From Zhihengliuella flava (GTDB lineage: Bacteria; Actinomycetota; Actinomycetes; Actinomycetales; Micrococcaceae), in NCBI RefSeq assembly GCF_015751895.1, contig NZ_JADOTZ010000001.1, forward strand, positions 2,232,001-2,296,000: a DNA stretch of 64,000 bases, given 5' to 3'. Below the pieces are notes generated by a model that worked only from the letters and a program-made list of their open reading frames with translations, did not search any database and was not told the DNA's origin. The translations under genes were made by a program, and so were the position numbers. This document shows, piece by piece, positions 34,471-44,196 of this stretch. Numbering within the stretch: position 1 is the first letter of the stretch; every line of letters starts with the position of its first letter.

Positions 34471-36594
34471 ATGTCACCCTTGCCCCAGAACCTGCTTAAC
34501 CTGCTGCCGATGGCCGGACATACGCGCGGAAATCGCGACGCGATGACGTGCCACTTCAAGTGCGGCGACGCCTGCGCACAGGCTGTGTGCAACACCAGCT
34601 CCAACTCCTACTTCCGGGATATCGCGAACTCCGCGCTCTCTCGCCGCGCGGCGCTCGGCCTCGGCGGCGTGGCCGCGGCCGTCGTCGTCGTGGGCCCCCA
34701 GATTGCGCACGCCCCGTCCGCGTCCGCTGACTTCGGCGGGTTCGGCAAGGGCGGCGGCAAGTTGCCCTTCAACGCGATCGACCCGGTGGAGCGCACGGTG
34801 GACACGGTCTCCGTCCCGGACGGCTACGACTGGGCGCCGATCATCCGCTGGGGTGACCCGCTGTTCAACGACTCGCCCGAGTTCGACGCCCAGCACCAGA
34901 CGGCTGCCGCTCAGGAAAAGCAGTTCGGCTACAACAACGATTACCTCAACATCATCGCGGACGGCGGCAACGGCCGCACCGGCGTGCTGGTCTGCAATCA
35001 CGAGTACACCAACGAATACATGATGTTTGACCCACAGTGGCAGGCCGAGAACGAGGACGAGGCGCGCCGCATCGCCTGGGCCGCGCACGGATTCTCCGTG
35101 GTGGAACTGACCCGCAAGAAGGCGGGGCAGAAATGGGAGTACGTCCGCGGCGGCCAGCGCAACCGCCGCATCACCGCCACCACGCCGTTCCGGCTCGACG
35201 GCCCGGCGGCCGGCTCCGAGCTGGTCAAAACGGTCGCGGACCCGGAAGGAATGACGGTTCTGGGAACCAACAACAACTGCGCCGGCGGCACCACCCCGTG
35301 GGGCACCATCGTCTCCGGCGAAGAGAACTTCAACCAGTACTTCCAGGGGCGCGGTACCGCCGAGGAAGCCCGCTACGGGATTGGCACCGGTGCGCCGAGC
35401 CGCGGCTGGGAGAAGCTCGACCCGCGCTTCTCGGCCCAGAACGAGGGATATGAGAACGAGGTGAACCGGTTCGGCTACATCGTGGAGATCGACCCGCAGG
35501 ACCCCACCTCCACCCCGGTCAAGCACACCGCGATCGGCCGCTTCAAGCATGAGGGCGCGAACATCAACATCGCCGCCGACGGCCGCGTGGTGGTCTACTC
35601 GGGAGATGACGAGCGCTTCGACTACGTCTATAAGTTCATCTCCAAGGGCAAGTACCGCGAGGGCGACAAGGCGCACAACATGACGCTGCTCTCCGAGGGC
35701 GACTTGTACGTGGCCCGCTTCTCCGAAACCTCCGCGGCGGAGATTGACGGGTCCGGGACCGTGCCCGCCGATGGCGCCTTCGATGGCGGCGGCGAGTGGC
35801 TGCCGCTGGTGAAGAACGGCACCTCCCGGGTCGACGGCATGAGCGTTGCCGAGGTGTTGGTGTACACGCGCCTCGCCGCTGACCAGGTGGGAGCCACCAA
35901 GATGGACCGGCCGGAGGACGTGGAGCCGAGCCCGCTCACCGGAAAGCTTTACATCGCCCTCACCAACAACTCCAACCGCGGTGCCTCCGGTTATGCGGGC
36001 GCTGACGAGGCCAACCCGGTCAACGGCAACCGCGACGGCCACGTGATCGAGCTGACGGAATCCGGAAGCGACGCCGCGGCGCTGACCTTCAACTGGAACA
36101 TCCTGTTGGTGGCCGGTGACCCTGCCGTGAGCAGTTCCACCTACTTTTCCGGGTACCCGGCGGAGAAGGTTTCACCGATTTCCTGCCCGGACAACCTGGC
36201 CTTCGACTCCCGCGGCAACCTGTGGATCTCGACCGATGGCGCTCCAGGGAAGATCGGTTACTGCGACGCGATCCACAAGGTTACCCTCACCGGTGACGAG
36301 CGCGGCCGTGTGGAGCAGTTCCTCGCCGTCCCAGCCGGCGCCGAGGCCTGCGGTCCGGTGATCCACGACCGGGAGAACTCGGTGTTCGTGGCCGTGCAGC
36401 ACCCGGGCGAGGGCGGCACCTACGATCAGCCCTACTCCCTGTTCCCGGATTTCAAGGACTCCCGCGAGTCCGCCGGTCTCGGCGAGTTCTATGGCCCCCG
36501 CCCGTCCGTCGTGCAGGTGTTTAGCACCCGCGGCAACAACGGTGTGGGCTTTAAGAAGCGCGCCGAGAAGGCCAAGTCGCTGCCGCGCACGTAG
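34471..36594 (+). CDS. phoX: PhoX-family alkaline phosphatase (Tat-exported, DUF839)
   Basis: 707 residues. A twin-arginine signal (ALSRRAALGLGGVAAAVVVV, Arg58-Arg59) follows a 50-residue N-region with several Cys residues, as in other PhoX proteins. The mature part is a beta-propeller of the DUF839 type with VLVCNHEYTNEYMMF, NNCAGGTTPWGT, SGEENFNQYF, MDRPEDVEPSPLTGKLY and NLAFDSRGNLWISTDG, which carry Ca/Fe ligands. Exported folded to scavenge phosphate from organic esters. The start at 34471 has AAAGAG upstream. It sits between menC and menD without obvious functional link. Confidence 0.88.
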   Translation: MSPLPQNLLNLLPMAGHTRGNRDAMTCHFKCGDACAQAVCNTSSNSYFRDIANSALSRRAALGLGGVAAAVVVVGPQIAHAPSASADFGGFGKGGGKLPFNAIDPVERTVDTVSVPDGYDWAPIIRWGDPLFNDSPEFDAQHQTAAAQEKQFGYNNDYLNIIADGGNGRTGVLVCNHEYTNEYMMFDPQWQAENEDEARRIAWAAHGFSVVELTRKKAGQKWEYVRGGQRNRRITATTPFRLDGPAAGSELVKTVADPEGMTVLGTNNNCAGGTTPWGTIVSGEENFNQYFQGRGTAEEARYGIGTGAPSRGWEKLDPRFSAQNEGYENEVNRFGYIVEIDPQDPTSTPVKHTAIGRFKHEGANINIAADGRVVVYSGDDERFDYVYKFISKGKYREGDKAHNMTLLSEGDLYVARFSETSAAEIDGSGTVPADGAFDGGGEWLPLVKNGTSRVDGMSVAEVLVYTRLAADQVGATKMDRPEDVEPSPLTGKLYIALTNNSNRGASGYAGADEANPVNGNRDGHVIELTESGSDAAALTFNWNILLVAGDPAVSSSTYFSGYPAEKVSPISCPDNLAFDSRGNLWISTDGAPGKIGYCDAIHKVTLTGDERGRVEQFLAVPAGAEACGPVIHDRENSVFVAVQHPGEGGTYDQPYSLFPDFKDSRESAGLGEFYGPRPSVVQVFSTRGNNGVGFKKRAEKAKSLPRT

Positions 36595-36617
36595 TCGGCC
36601 GCGTGGCGCCCTGACGG

Positions 36618-36659
36618 GGCTGACGTGGAGCGTTCCGCAGAGAACACACCACGTCAGCC
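36618..36659 (+). terminator. Hairpin after phoX
   Basis: GGCTGACGTGG (36618-36628) pairs perfectly with CCACGTCAGCC (36649-36659) around a 20-base loop, 23 bases after the phoX stop. There is no T-tract; a terminator role is tentative. Confidence 0.45.
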
Positions 36660-36722
36660 TCGTGCGTGTGGGCCACGGTGGCCTACAGCCGGGCGCGCGC
36701 GGTGGGTCCTAGGATGGAACCC

Positions 36723-38441
36723 ATGGATTCGCTTGCAGCCGCGCGTTGCGCCTTGGCCGAACTCGAGGCCGCCGGGCTGCGGCACCTCGTGATCTCTCCC
36801 GGTTCCCGCAGCGCTCCGTTGGCCTATGCCGCCGCGGAGGCGGAGGCCGCGCGGCGGCTCACCGTGCACGTGCGGATTGACGAACGCGATGCTGGCTTTA
36901 CCGCGCTCGGCCTGGCGCTCTCCACGGGGCAGCCCGTGGCGGTGGCGATGACCTCCGGGACCGCCGTCGGCGAGGTGCTGCCCGCGGTGATGGAAGCCAA
37001 CCATGCCGGCGTCCCGCTCGTGGTGCTCTCCGCCGATCGGCCCGCCGAGTTGCACGGCACCGGGGCCAACCAGACCACGCGGCAGGCCGGGCTCTTTGGC
37101 GAGCATGTCCGCCGCGCACTCACGGTCGCCGCGGGTGAAGACCCCGCGGAGCAGGCCCGCGCGGTGATCGACGCCGCCCTAGGAATCGCTCCGTCCGGGG
37201 CGCCGGAGGCCGCCCGCGGCCCCGTCCAGCTCAACCTCGAGTTCCGGGATCCGCTGACCCCGCCTCCCGGCGAGCCTCTCCCGGCCTGGGCGTCGCGGCC
37301 GCGACGGGACTTTCCAGGCAGGGGCGACGCCGAACCCACGCTGACCGAGCCGGCAACGCAGCGCGCACGCCGCACCGTGGTGCTGGCCGGCCACGGAGCG
37401 GGAGCCGTCGCCGAGAGATTCGCCGCCGTTCACGGCCTCCCGTTGCTGGCGGAGCCGAGCTCCAACGCCCGGTTCGGGCCACAGGCGATCGGCCCGTACC
37501 GCCTGCTCTTGACGCACTTCACGGGGCCACACGCGCTGGCCGGCGGCATCGAGCGGGTGGTGGTCTTTGGTCGCCCGACGCTCTCGCGGCCCGTGGCTCG
37601 GCTGCTGGCGGACGAGTCACTCCCGGCCGCGCTGTATGTGCCGGCTGCCCAGCCGTGGTTCGAGCCCGGCCGGCGCCGGGAAACTCTCGTCGAGGGACTC
37701 GACGAGCTCTCGGCGTTCGCCGGCGTCGCTCCCGCCGGGTGGCTGCGCGCCTGGCACCAAGCGGCGGCCGCGGCCGACCGTGCGGTCGGTGCGGTCCTCG
37801 GAGAGGAGGCCACACCAGAGGCGGTGACAGGGCCCGCGCTGGCCCGGGCCGTTTGGGCCGCGCACGGCGGCCCCCTGGTCCTCGGCTCGTCCACTCCGGT
37901 GCGGGATGCGGACCTGGCGGCGGACCCGCTCGCCGCCACGTCCGTGCGCCCCGTGATGGCGAATCGGGGCCTGGCCGGGATCGATGGGACCGTAGCGACC
38001 GCCCTCGGCGTCGCCGCCGGGCGGGGGGAGCCCACCACGCTCTTGCTGGGCGATGTCACCTTCCTGCACGACGCCGGGGGCCTGTTTGTCGGTGCCGGAG
38101 AGCCGGAGCCGGATCTCGATGTGGTGGTCCTCAACGATGCCGGGGGGTCGATCTTCTCCACGCTGGAACACGGTGCGGTGCACACCGGCGGCGGCTACGG
38201 CGGCGCCGTCGAACGCCTCTTTTCCACGCCCCACACGGTCCAGCTGGCGTCCCTCGCCGAGGCGTATGGAGCGGCGTACGTGCCCGTCCGGACGACGGCG
38301 GAACTCGCGGCGGCGCTGAGCTCGCCCCCGCGGAAGCGGCGGGTCATCGACGTCACCGTCAGCCGCGCCCAGGTCGGCGCGCGGGGGCCGGCGCTCGCCC
38401 GGGCGGTGGGCGTGGCGCTGGGGCGCGACGCCGTCGGCTGA
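36723..38441 (+). CDS. menD: SEPHCHC synthase MenD
   Basis: 572 residues of a ThDP enzyme that joins 2-oxoglutarate to isochorismate. MenD signatures are LVISPGSRSAPL, VRIDERDAGF, TSGTAVGEVLPAVMEA and VVLSADRPAELHGTGANQTT, plus a C-terminal ThDP-binding region with LLLGDVTFLHDAGG. The ATG at 36723 is preferred over that at 36714 because AGGATGG lies at the proper distance. Transcribed in the same direction as menC and phoX. Confidence 0.93.
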   Translation: MDSLAAARCALAELEAAGLRHLVISPGSRSAPLAYAAAEAEAARRLTVHVRIDERDAGFTALGLALSTGQPVAVAMTSGTAVGEVLPAVMEANHAGVPLVVLSADRPAELHGTGANQTTRQAGLFGEHVRRALTVAAGEDPAEQARAVIDAALGIAPSGAPEAARGPVQLNLEFRDPLTPPPGEPLPAWASRPRRDFPGRGDAEPTLTEPATQRARRTVVLAGHGAGAVAERFAAVHGLPLLAEPSSNARFGPQAIGPYRLLLTHFTGPHALAGGIERVVVFGRPTLSRPVARLLADESLPAALYVPAAQPWFEPGRRRETLVEGLDELSAFAGVAPAGWLRAWHQAAAAADRAVGAVLGEEATPEAVTGPALARAVWAAHGGPLVLGSSTPVRDADLAADPLAATSVRPVMANRGLAGIDGTVATALGVAAGRGEPTTLLLGDVTFLHDAGGLFVGAGEPEPDLDVVVLNDAGGSIFSTLEHGAVHTGGGYGGAVERLFSTPHTVQLASLAEAYGAAYVPVRTTAELAAALSSPPRKRRVIDVTVSRAQVGARGPALARAVGVALGRDAVG

Positions 38442-38521
38442 CGCGCCCACTGAGCGACGTCGCTCACTGGCTCCAATTGCGCAACATTTGGTGTCCCTAA
38501 TTGCCCTTGCTAAGGTTCTGC

Positions 38522-38540
38522 TAAGCAAAGGCTTGCCTAA
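38522..38540. promoter_or_regulatory. DtxR/IdeR-type iron box
   Basis: TAAGCAAAGGCTTGCCTAA matches 13 of 19 consensus positions, strongest in the right half (GCCTAA). It lies 63 bases upstream of the siderophore uptake operon, so repression under iron-replete conditions is expected. Confidence 0.68.
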
Positions 38541-38603
38541 CCGCGTATGGTCATGCGCGGTGGCAGGCAGGACCACCAGCGCAGGCGAGAGTGACGAGGA
38601 CCC

Positions 38604-39500
38604 ATGCCAACGATGACGGCCCACCGGGCTCGCGGCGTCGGTGACTCGTCCCCCGCACCTCGTCCCGCCCCGGCGGCCTCGCCGAATCGCCTGTTCGAGG
38701 TGCGCGTGGACGCCGTCGAGCGGCTGGCCCCGCAGATGCTCCGGCTGCATCTGGTAGGCGCCTCACTGGAGCGCCTCGTGGATCGCGAGTTGGACCAGCG
38801 CATCAAGATCCTCCTTCCGGCCTCCCCGGGGCAGGGCTATCCGGCCGAGTTCATCGATGGGCTCAGCGAGCGCCAGTGGCGCCGCGCGTGGCGGGCACTA
38901 GACCCGCAGCAGCGGCCCGTGCTGCGCACCTACACGGTGGCGCACGCGCGTCCCGCGCAGCAGCGCGCGGCCGTCGACGTCTTCCTGCACTCCCCAGCGG
39001 GCCCGGCGAGCCACTTCGCGGCCCACGCCCACCCCGGCGACCGCCTCCTGATGTCCGCGCCCGATGCGCGCGATGACGGCGGCCACCACGGCATCCAGTT
39101 CCGTCCCGGGCTGGCGAATCGGTTCTGGATCGCCGGGGACGAGGCAGCGTTCCCCGCGATCGCCGGGGTGCTGCGGAGCCTGACCGCGGACCAGCAAGCC
39201 CAAGTGGTTCTTGAATGCGCGGACCCGCGAGACGCCGGGTGGATTCTCGCCGACCTCGGCGCGGCCGCGGTTGACGTGCGCATCGTGACGCCCGCTGGCA
39301 GCGATCCGACCAGCCCCGCAGGGCTCGAAGCGGCGGCCGATTCCTTTCTGCGCTCCGGCCAGGCGCCAGAGGGGCTCTACGTCTGGATGGCCGCGGAGAC
39401 CTCCCGGCTCGCCGGGCTCAAACGTCGCTTCGCGCGCGCTGGCCTCAGCGCGGACAACGTCCACGGACAGGGCTACTGGACGCGCCGCTCAGCCCGGTAG
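38604..39500 (+). CDS. Siderophore-interacting protein (ferric-siderophore reductase), second copy
   Basis: 298 residues of the SIP/ViuB family. FAD-binding VLRTYTVAHAR in the barrel domain is followed by FWIAGDEAAFPAIAGVL in the nucleotide domain; it ends in VHGQGYWTRRSAR. It reduces and releases iron from imported siderophores. It heads a same-strand run with a binding protein, two permeases and an ATPase. GAGGAC precedes the ATG. It differs from the 16421 paralogue by insertions in the second half. Confidence 0.9.
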   Translation: MPTMTAHRARGVGDSSPAPRPAPAASPNRLFEVRVDAVERLAPQMLRLHLVGASLERLVDRELDQRIKILLPASPGQGYPAEFIDGLSERQWRRAWRALDPQQRPVLRTYTVAHARPAQQRAAVDVFLHSPAGPASHFAAHAHPGDRLLMSAPDARDDGGHHGIQFRPGLANRFWIAGDEAAFPAIAGVLRSLTADQQAQVVLECADPRDAGWILADLGAAAVDVRIVTPAGSDPTSPAGLEAAADSFLRSGQAPEGLYVWMAAETSRLAGLKRRFARAGLSADNVHGQGYWTRRSAR

Positions 39501-39556
39501 CGCCCCCGCACAACTCGCTCAGAACCATCACAACGCACCACCATGGAGGAACACGT

Positions 39557-40495
39557 ATGTCCCTGAACCCGATTACGCGCCGCGTCGGCGCCCTGACGGC
39601 CATCGCCGCCGTCGGACTCAGCCTGGCGGCCTGCGGCACGGACTCCGCACCCGCCGAGGAGACCGCGGCATCCTCGGCGTCGGCCGAGACCCACGACGTC
39701 GTCCACGCCCGGGGCACCACGGCCGTGCCAGCGGATCCGCAGCGCGTCGTCGTGCTGGAACCCGTCCAGCTGGACACGGCCGTCGCCCTGGGCAAGGAGC
39801 CGGTGGGCACCACGGTGGTCAATGAAACGACGGGTGTGCCCGCCTACCTGGGCGAGGACGCCGCGGACATCGAGCAGGTCGGCACCGTCATGGAGCCCAG
39901 CTTGGAGAAGATCGCCGCGCTGGAGCCGGACCTCATCATCGGCACCGAATCTCGGCACTCCGCGCTCTACGACCAGCTGAACGACGTCGCCCCCACCGTG
40001 TTCATGGCCACGCAGGCTGACCCCTGGCAGGAGAACGTGGCCCTCGTGGCCGAGGCCCTGGGCGATGCCGAAGGGGCGTCCGACCTGTTGGCTGACTACG
40101 AGGCTCGCTGCCAGGAGATCGCGGACACCTACGACACCGCCGGCACCACGGCCCAGCTCATTCGCCCCCGGGACACGCGCTTGACCCTCTACGGGCCCAT
40201 CTCCTTCGCGGGCAGCACCCTGGAATGCACGGGCCTGACCATCCCCGAGCACGAGTGGGAGGATATCTCGCTGGACATCTCCCCGGAGAACGTCTTGGAC
40301 GCCGAGGCGGACCTCGTCCTCGTCACCACGGACGACGTCGATGACCCGTCCACGATGCCGGAGGGTATCACCGCGAACCCTGAGGTCTTTGACAACACGT
40401 ACTTGGTGGATTTCTCCTACTGGATTGCTGGTGTGGGTCCGCACGGTGGCATGGCCGTGCTCGATGACCTCGAAGAAATCCTCGCCGATCAGTAA
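39557..40495 (+). CDS. Ferric-siderophore ABC transporter binding lipoprotein
   Basis: 312 residues. Lipoprotein signal with lipobox LAAC (Cys26), then a FecB/FhuD-like helical-backbone binding protein: PQRVVVLEPVQLDTAVALG, IEQVGTVMEPSLEKIAALEPDLIIG, LVDFSYWIAGVGPHGG. Anchored outside the membrane, it hands ferric siderophore to the FecCD permeases downstream. A strong GGAGGAAC precedes the ATG. Confidence 0.92.
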   Translation: MSLNPITRRVGALTAIAAVGLSLAACGTDSAPAEETAASSASAETHDVVHARGTTAVPADPQRVVVLEPVQLDTAVALGKEPVGTTVVNETTGVPAYLGEDAADIEQVGTVMEPSLEKIAALEPDLIIGTESRHSALYDQLNDVAPTVFMATQADPWQENVALVAEALGDAEGASDLLADYEARCQEIADTYDTAGTTAQLIRPRDTRLTLYGPISFAGSTLECTGLTIPEHEWEDISLDISPENVLDAEADLVLVTTDDVDDPSTMPEGITANPEVFDNTYLVDFSYWIAGVGPHGGMAVLDDLEEILADQ

Positions 40496-40531
40496 CGCTG
40501 TGCCGGCCGTTTTTCACCCAGACCCTCGCGC

Positions 40532-41563
40532 ATGACAGAGGCCGTCGCCCCCAGCCGGCGCACCCCATCCCGCACCGTGCGGGTGGGGTTCGCCGGCGTT
40601 CTGGCGTTGGCGCTCGTGGCGTCCGTGTTCGCGTCCCTCGCCGTCGGCTCCAACCCGCTGCCGCTGTCTGAGGTGTGGGCGGCACTCACCGGCCAGGGCA
40701 CGGCAGAGGGCCACTACGTGATCTGGGAACAACGCATCCCACGGACTCTGGCAGGCTTGCTCGCCGGCGTCGCGCTGGGTGTCGCCGGCGCGCTGGTCCA
40801 GGCCTTCACGCGCAATCCTTTGGCTGATCCCGGGATCTTGGGCGTCAACGCCGGCGCCGCGCTCTTCGTGACGCTAGGCATCGCGTTCTGGGGCGCGACG
40901 ACGGCGTCCACCTACGGCTGGTTGGCCTGCGTGGGGGCGCTCGTCGTCACGGCCGCCGTGTACTTGATCGGTTCGTCGCGGACCGGCCCGGCCAGCCCCG
41001 TCCAGCTCACCGTGGTGGGCGTGGCCGTGGGTGCGGTGCTCAGCGGGATCACCACGGCGATTGTCCTCACCCATCCGGAAACGTTTGACAAGACGCGCGG
41101 CTGGAACGCGGGAAGCCTCCTCGAGCGAGGCCTCGACGTCTCGCTGCCGCTGCTGCCATTGCTCGCCATCGGCCTCGTGTGCGCCGCCTGCGCGGTGCCG
41201 GGGCTGAACTCTACGGTGCTTGGCTCCGACGTCGCACGCTCACAGGGGGTCAACGTGGCGCGGCTGCAGATTCTTGTCCTGCTCGCCGTGACCTTCTTGG
41301 CCGGCGCGGCGACCGCCCTGGCCGGGCCCATCACCTTCGTTGGCCTCATGATTCCGCACCTGGTCCGGTGGAGTCTGGGCACGGACCAGCGCGTCATCTT
41401 CCTCGGCTCCGTCTTGGCCGCTCCCGTGTTGATGCTCGCTGCGGACGTGCTGGGGCGCGTCATCATCATGCCGAGCGAAATGCCCGTCGGCATCGTCACG
41501 GCCTTTGTCGGCGCCCCAGTGCTTATCGCGCTCGTGCGGCGCAGTCAGGCGAGTGCCCTATGA
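40532..41563 (+). CDS. FecCD-family siderophore permease
   Basis: 343 residues with about ten membrane helices of the BtuC/FecCD type. Typical segments are RIPRTLAGLLAGVALGVAGALVQAFTRNPLADPGILGVNAGAA and GPITFVGLMIPHLVRW (only key parts given). It forms the channel with the next gene. The ribosome-binding site is weak at the chosen ATG. Its stop overlaps the next ATG. Confidence 0.92.
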   Translation: MTEAVAPSRRTPSRTVRVGFAGVLALALVASVFASLAVGSNPLPLSEVWAALTGQGTAEGHYVIWEQRIPRTLAGLLAGVALGVAGALVQAFTRNPLADPGILGVNAGAALFVTLGIAFWGATTASTYGWLACVGALVVTAAVYLIGSSRTGPASPVQLTVVGVAVGAVLSGITTAIVLTHPETFDKTRGWNAGSLLERGLDVSLPLLPLLAIGLVCAACAVPGLNSTVLGSDVARSQGVNVARLQILVLLAVTFLAGAATALAGPITFVGLMIPHLVRWSLGTDQRVIFLGSVLAAPVLMLAADVLGRVIIMPSEMPVGIVTAFVGAPVLIALVRRSQASAL

Positions 41564-42609
41564 GCCGGGTGTCCTTCGTGGCCGACCGGTGGCACGTGCG
41601 CCTCGGGGCTGCATCCCTCATTTGGTCCCGCCGGACGGCAGCGATCACGGCCATCATGGTGGCCGCCGCCGTCGTCATCGGGCTCGTGTCCCTAGCCCTG
41701 GGCGACTACACGCTGACCTTGCCGCAGGTCATCGCTGCCCTCGGCGACGCCGACGCGGGGTTGGCCCGCACGGTCGTCGTGGAGTGGAGGCTGCCGCGGG
41801 CGGTGGCAGCGGCCGTATTCGGGGCGGCTCTGGCCGTCTCCGGCGCCATTTTCCAGACCATGACGCGTAACCCGCTGGCCAGCCCGGACATCATCGGCCT
41901 GTCCCATGGGTCCATGACGGGCATGCTGATCGCATTGGTGTTCTTCGGCGGGCACTGGGCCGTTCATATGACGGGCGCACTGGCTGGCGGCATCGGCGCG
42001 GCGATCGTCATCTATCTCTTGTCCTACCGTGCGGGACTGCAGGGCTTCCGGTTCATCATCGTGGGTATCGGTATTTCCGCGATGCTCGCGGCCGCCAATA
42101 CGTGGTTCCTGCTGGAAGCGGACTTGGAGACGGCCATGACGGCCTCCGCCTGGGGCGCCGGCACCCTCAATCGGATCCAGCCGGACGTGCTGGCTCCGGT
42201 GCTCATCGTCATCGCGGTCCTGCTGGTGGCTCTGCTGGCCGCTGTTCCCGTCTTGCGGCAGATGGACCTCGGTGACGACGTCGCCGCGGTGACGGGCGTG
42301 CGCCTGAACCGTGCGCGATTGCTGCTCATCGTCGCCGCGGTGGCCCTGGTGGCGGCCGTGACCGTGGTGGCTGGCCCGATCTCCTTCGTCGCGCTGGCCG
42401 CACCGCAAATCGCCCGCCGCTTGTGCGCGAGCCCGACCATCTCGCTCACGGCGGCCGGAGCCGTCGGCGCCCTCATGCTGCTGGTCTCCGATGTCATTGC
42501 CCAGCATGTGGTGCCGTTGACGATCCCCGTCGGCGTCGTCACGGTGGTGATCGGCGGCGCCTATCTGATCTGGTTGTTGTCCCGAGAAGTTCGGAGGAAT
42601 CTGTCATGA
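41560..42609 (+). CDS. FecCD-family siderophore permease, second subunit
   Basis: 349 residues with about ten membrane helices. Family motifs are WRLPRAVAAAVFGAALAVSG, MTRNPLASPDIIGLSHG and GPISFVALAAPQIARRL. The ATGA overlap with the preceding permease and the overlap with the ATPase start show tight translational coupling of the import complex. Confidence 0.92.
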   Translation: MSRVSFVADRWHVRLGAASLIWSRRTAAITAIMVAAAVVIGLVSLALGDYTLTLPQVIAALGDADAGLARTVVVEWRLPRAVAAAVFGAALAVSGAIFQTMTRNPLASPDIIGLSHGSMTGMLIALVFFGGHWAVHMTGALAGGIGAAIVIYLLSYRAGLQGFRFIIVGIGISAMLAAANTWFLLEADLETAMTASAWGAGTLNRIQPDVLAPVLIVIAVLLVALLAAVPVLRQMDLGDDVAAVTGVRLNRARLLLIVAAVALVAAVTVVAGPISFVALAAPQIARRLCASPTISLTAAGAVGALMLLVSDVIAQHVVPLTIPVGVVTVVIGGAYLIWLLSREVRRNLS

Positions 42610-43403
42610 CGTCGCGGAGCTTGCAGGCGGACCACGTCACGTTGGGCTATGACGGCCGCACGATTACCGAAGGACTGACCTTCGATGTGGCGCCGGGGAG
42701 CTTCACGGTGATCATCGGCCCCAATGCGTGTGGCAAGTCCACGCTATTGAAATCCCTGGCGGGGCTGCTGCCACCACGAGCCGGGCGGATCCTCCTCAAC
42801 GGGCAAGACTTGGCGCGTTGGTCGACCAAACAGGCGGCGCGGGAACTCGGCTTGCTGCCCCAAACGGCGGTCTCCCCAGATGGCATTACCGTCGCAGAGC
42901 TGGTCTCCCGCGGACGGTATGCGCATCAGCGCCTCTTCCGGCAGTGGGCGGCCGAGGACGAGCAGGCGGTGGCGGAGGCCATGGGTTTGACGGGCGTCGC
43001 CGAGCTAGCGGCGCGGCGCGTCGACGACCTGTCCGGAGGGCAGCGGCAGCGCGTCTGGATTGCCATGGTTCTCGCCCAAGAGGCCCCGACCGTCCTGTTG
43101 GACGAGCCGACCACCTATCTCGACGTCTCCCACCAGCTCGACGTGCTCAACGTTCTCCACGAACTGAACCTGCGCGGACGCACCGTCGTGGCGGTGTTGC
43201 ACGACTTGAATCAGGCGGCCCGCTACGCGAGCCACCTGGTGGTCATGCGGCAGGGGAGCATCGTGGCCCAAGGCGCGCCCGCGGAGGTGCTGACCTCGGA
43301 GCTCGTTCACGACGTCTTCTCGCTGCCCAATCGCGTCATCGCGGACCCGGTCACCGGGACGCCGTTGGTGATTCCCTTAGACCGCCGCGCCGCAGCGCAC
43401 TAG
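42606..43403 (+). CDS. Siderophore ABC transporter ATPase (FepC type)
   Basis: 265 residues. Walker A GPNACGKST, signature LSGGQRQRVWIAM, Walker B TVLLDEPTTYLDV and H-loop VAVLHDLNQ are all intact. It powers ferric-siderophore import with the two permeases. The start overlaps the permease stop. It ends 3 bases from the convergent amino-acid ATPase gene. Confidence 0.93.
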   Translation: MTSRSLQADHVTLGYDGRTITEGLTFDVAPGSFTVIIGPNACGKSTLLKSLAGLLPPRAGRILLNGQDLARWSTKQAARELGLLPQTAVSPDGITVAELVSRGRYAHQRLFRQWAAEDEQAVAEAMGLTGVAELAARRVDDLSGGQRQRVWIAMVLAQEAPTVLLDEPTTYLDVSHQLDVLNVLHELNLRGRTVVAVLHDLNQAARYASHLVVMRQGSIVAQGAPAEVLTSELVHDVFSLPNRVIADPVTGTPLVIPLDRRAAAH

Positions 43404-43406
43404 GAG

Positions 43407-44186
43407 CTAACCGAGGTCCACGTGGGTGGGGTCGAGGACGCGCTTGAGGAAGTCCTGCATGCGCGGAGTCTGCGGGTCACCAATCACTTGGGCGGCTGGG
43501 CCCTCTTCGACGACCACGCCGCCATCCATGAACACCACGCGATCCGCGACGTCGCGGGCGAACGCCATCTCATGGGTGACCACCAGCATGGTCATGCCAT
43601 CCTTGGCGAGATTGCGCATGATCGCGAGGACTTCACCGACCGTTTCCGGGTCCAACGCGCTCGTCGGCTCGTCGAAGAGCATGAGCTGCGGGTCCATGGA
43701 CAGGGCGCGGGCAATCGCCACACGCTGCTGCTGACCGCCGGAGAGCTGATCCGGGTAGCGGTCCGCAAACTCGCCGAGTCCCACCTTGGTGAGGTTCTGC
43801 TGCGCCACACGCTGGGCCTCGTCCTTGGAGCGCTTGAGGACCTTCAGCTGCGCGACCGTGCAGTTCTCCAGCACGGTCAGGTGCGGGAAGAGGTTGAACT
43901 GCTGGAAGACCATTCCCACGTGCCGGCGCATCTCGTCGATGTCGAGGTCCGGGTCCGTCACGTCGTAGCCGCCGACGTCGATCGTGCCGCCGTTGGGTTG
44001 TTCGAGGAGGTTGACGCACCGCAGCAGCGTCGATTTGCCGGAGCCGGATGGGCCGATCAGGCACACCACCTCGCCCGGGTTGACACTGAGGCTGATGTCC
44101 TTGAGGACCTCGTTGGAGCCGTAGGACTTGCGCAGCCCGGAGATGGTGACGCCGGCTGCGGTGAAGCTGGGGGTCGAATCAGACAT
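43407..44186 (-). CDS. Polar amino-acid ABC transporter ATPase (GlnQ type)
   Basis: 259 residues. Walker [11 protein letters not shown]-loop [10 protein letters not shown], signature [15 protein letters not shown], Walker [15 protein letters not shown] and H-loop VTHEM are intact. The [16 protein letters not shown] stretch is typical of GlnQ/HisP-like proteins. The start at 44186 has AGGAGA 7 bases upstream. It is third in a minus-strand binding protein, permease, ATPase operon. Confidence 0.92.
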   Translation of the reverse strand: MSDSTPSFTAAGVTISGLRKSYGSNEVLKDISLSVNPGEVVCLIGPSGSGKSTLLRCVNLLEQPNGGTIDVGGYDVTDPDLDIDEMRRHVGMVFQQFNLFPHLTVLENCTVAQLKVLKRSKDEAQRVAQQNLTKVGLGEFADRYPDQLSGGQQQRVAIARALSMDPQLMLFDEPTSALDPETVGEVLAIMRNLAKDGMTMLVVTHEMAFARDVADRVVFMDGGVVVEEGPAAQVIGDPQTPRMQDFLKRVLDPTHVDLG

Positions 44187-44196
44187 GGGGCGTCTC

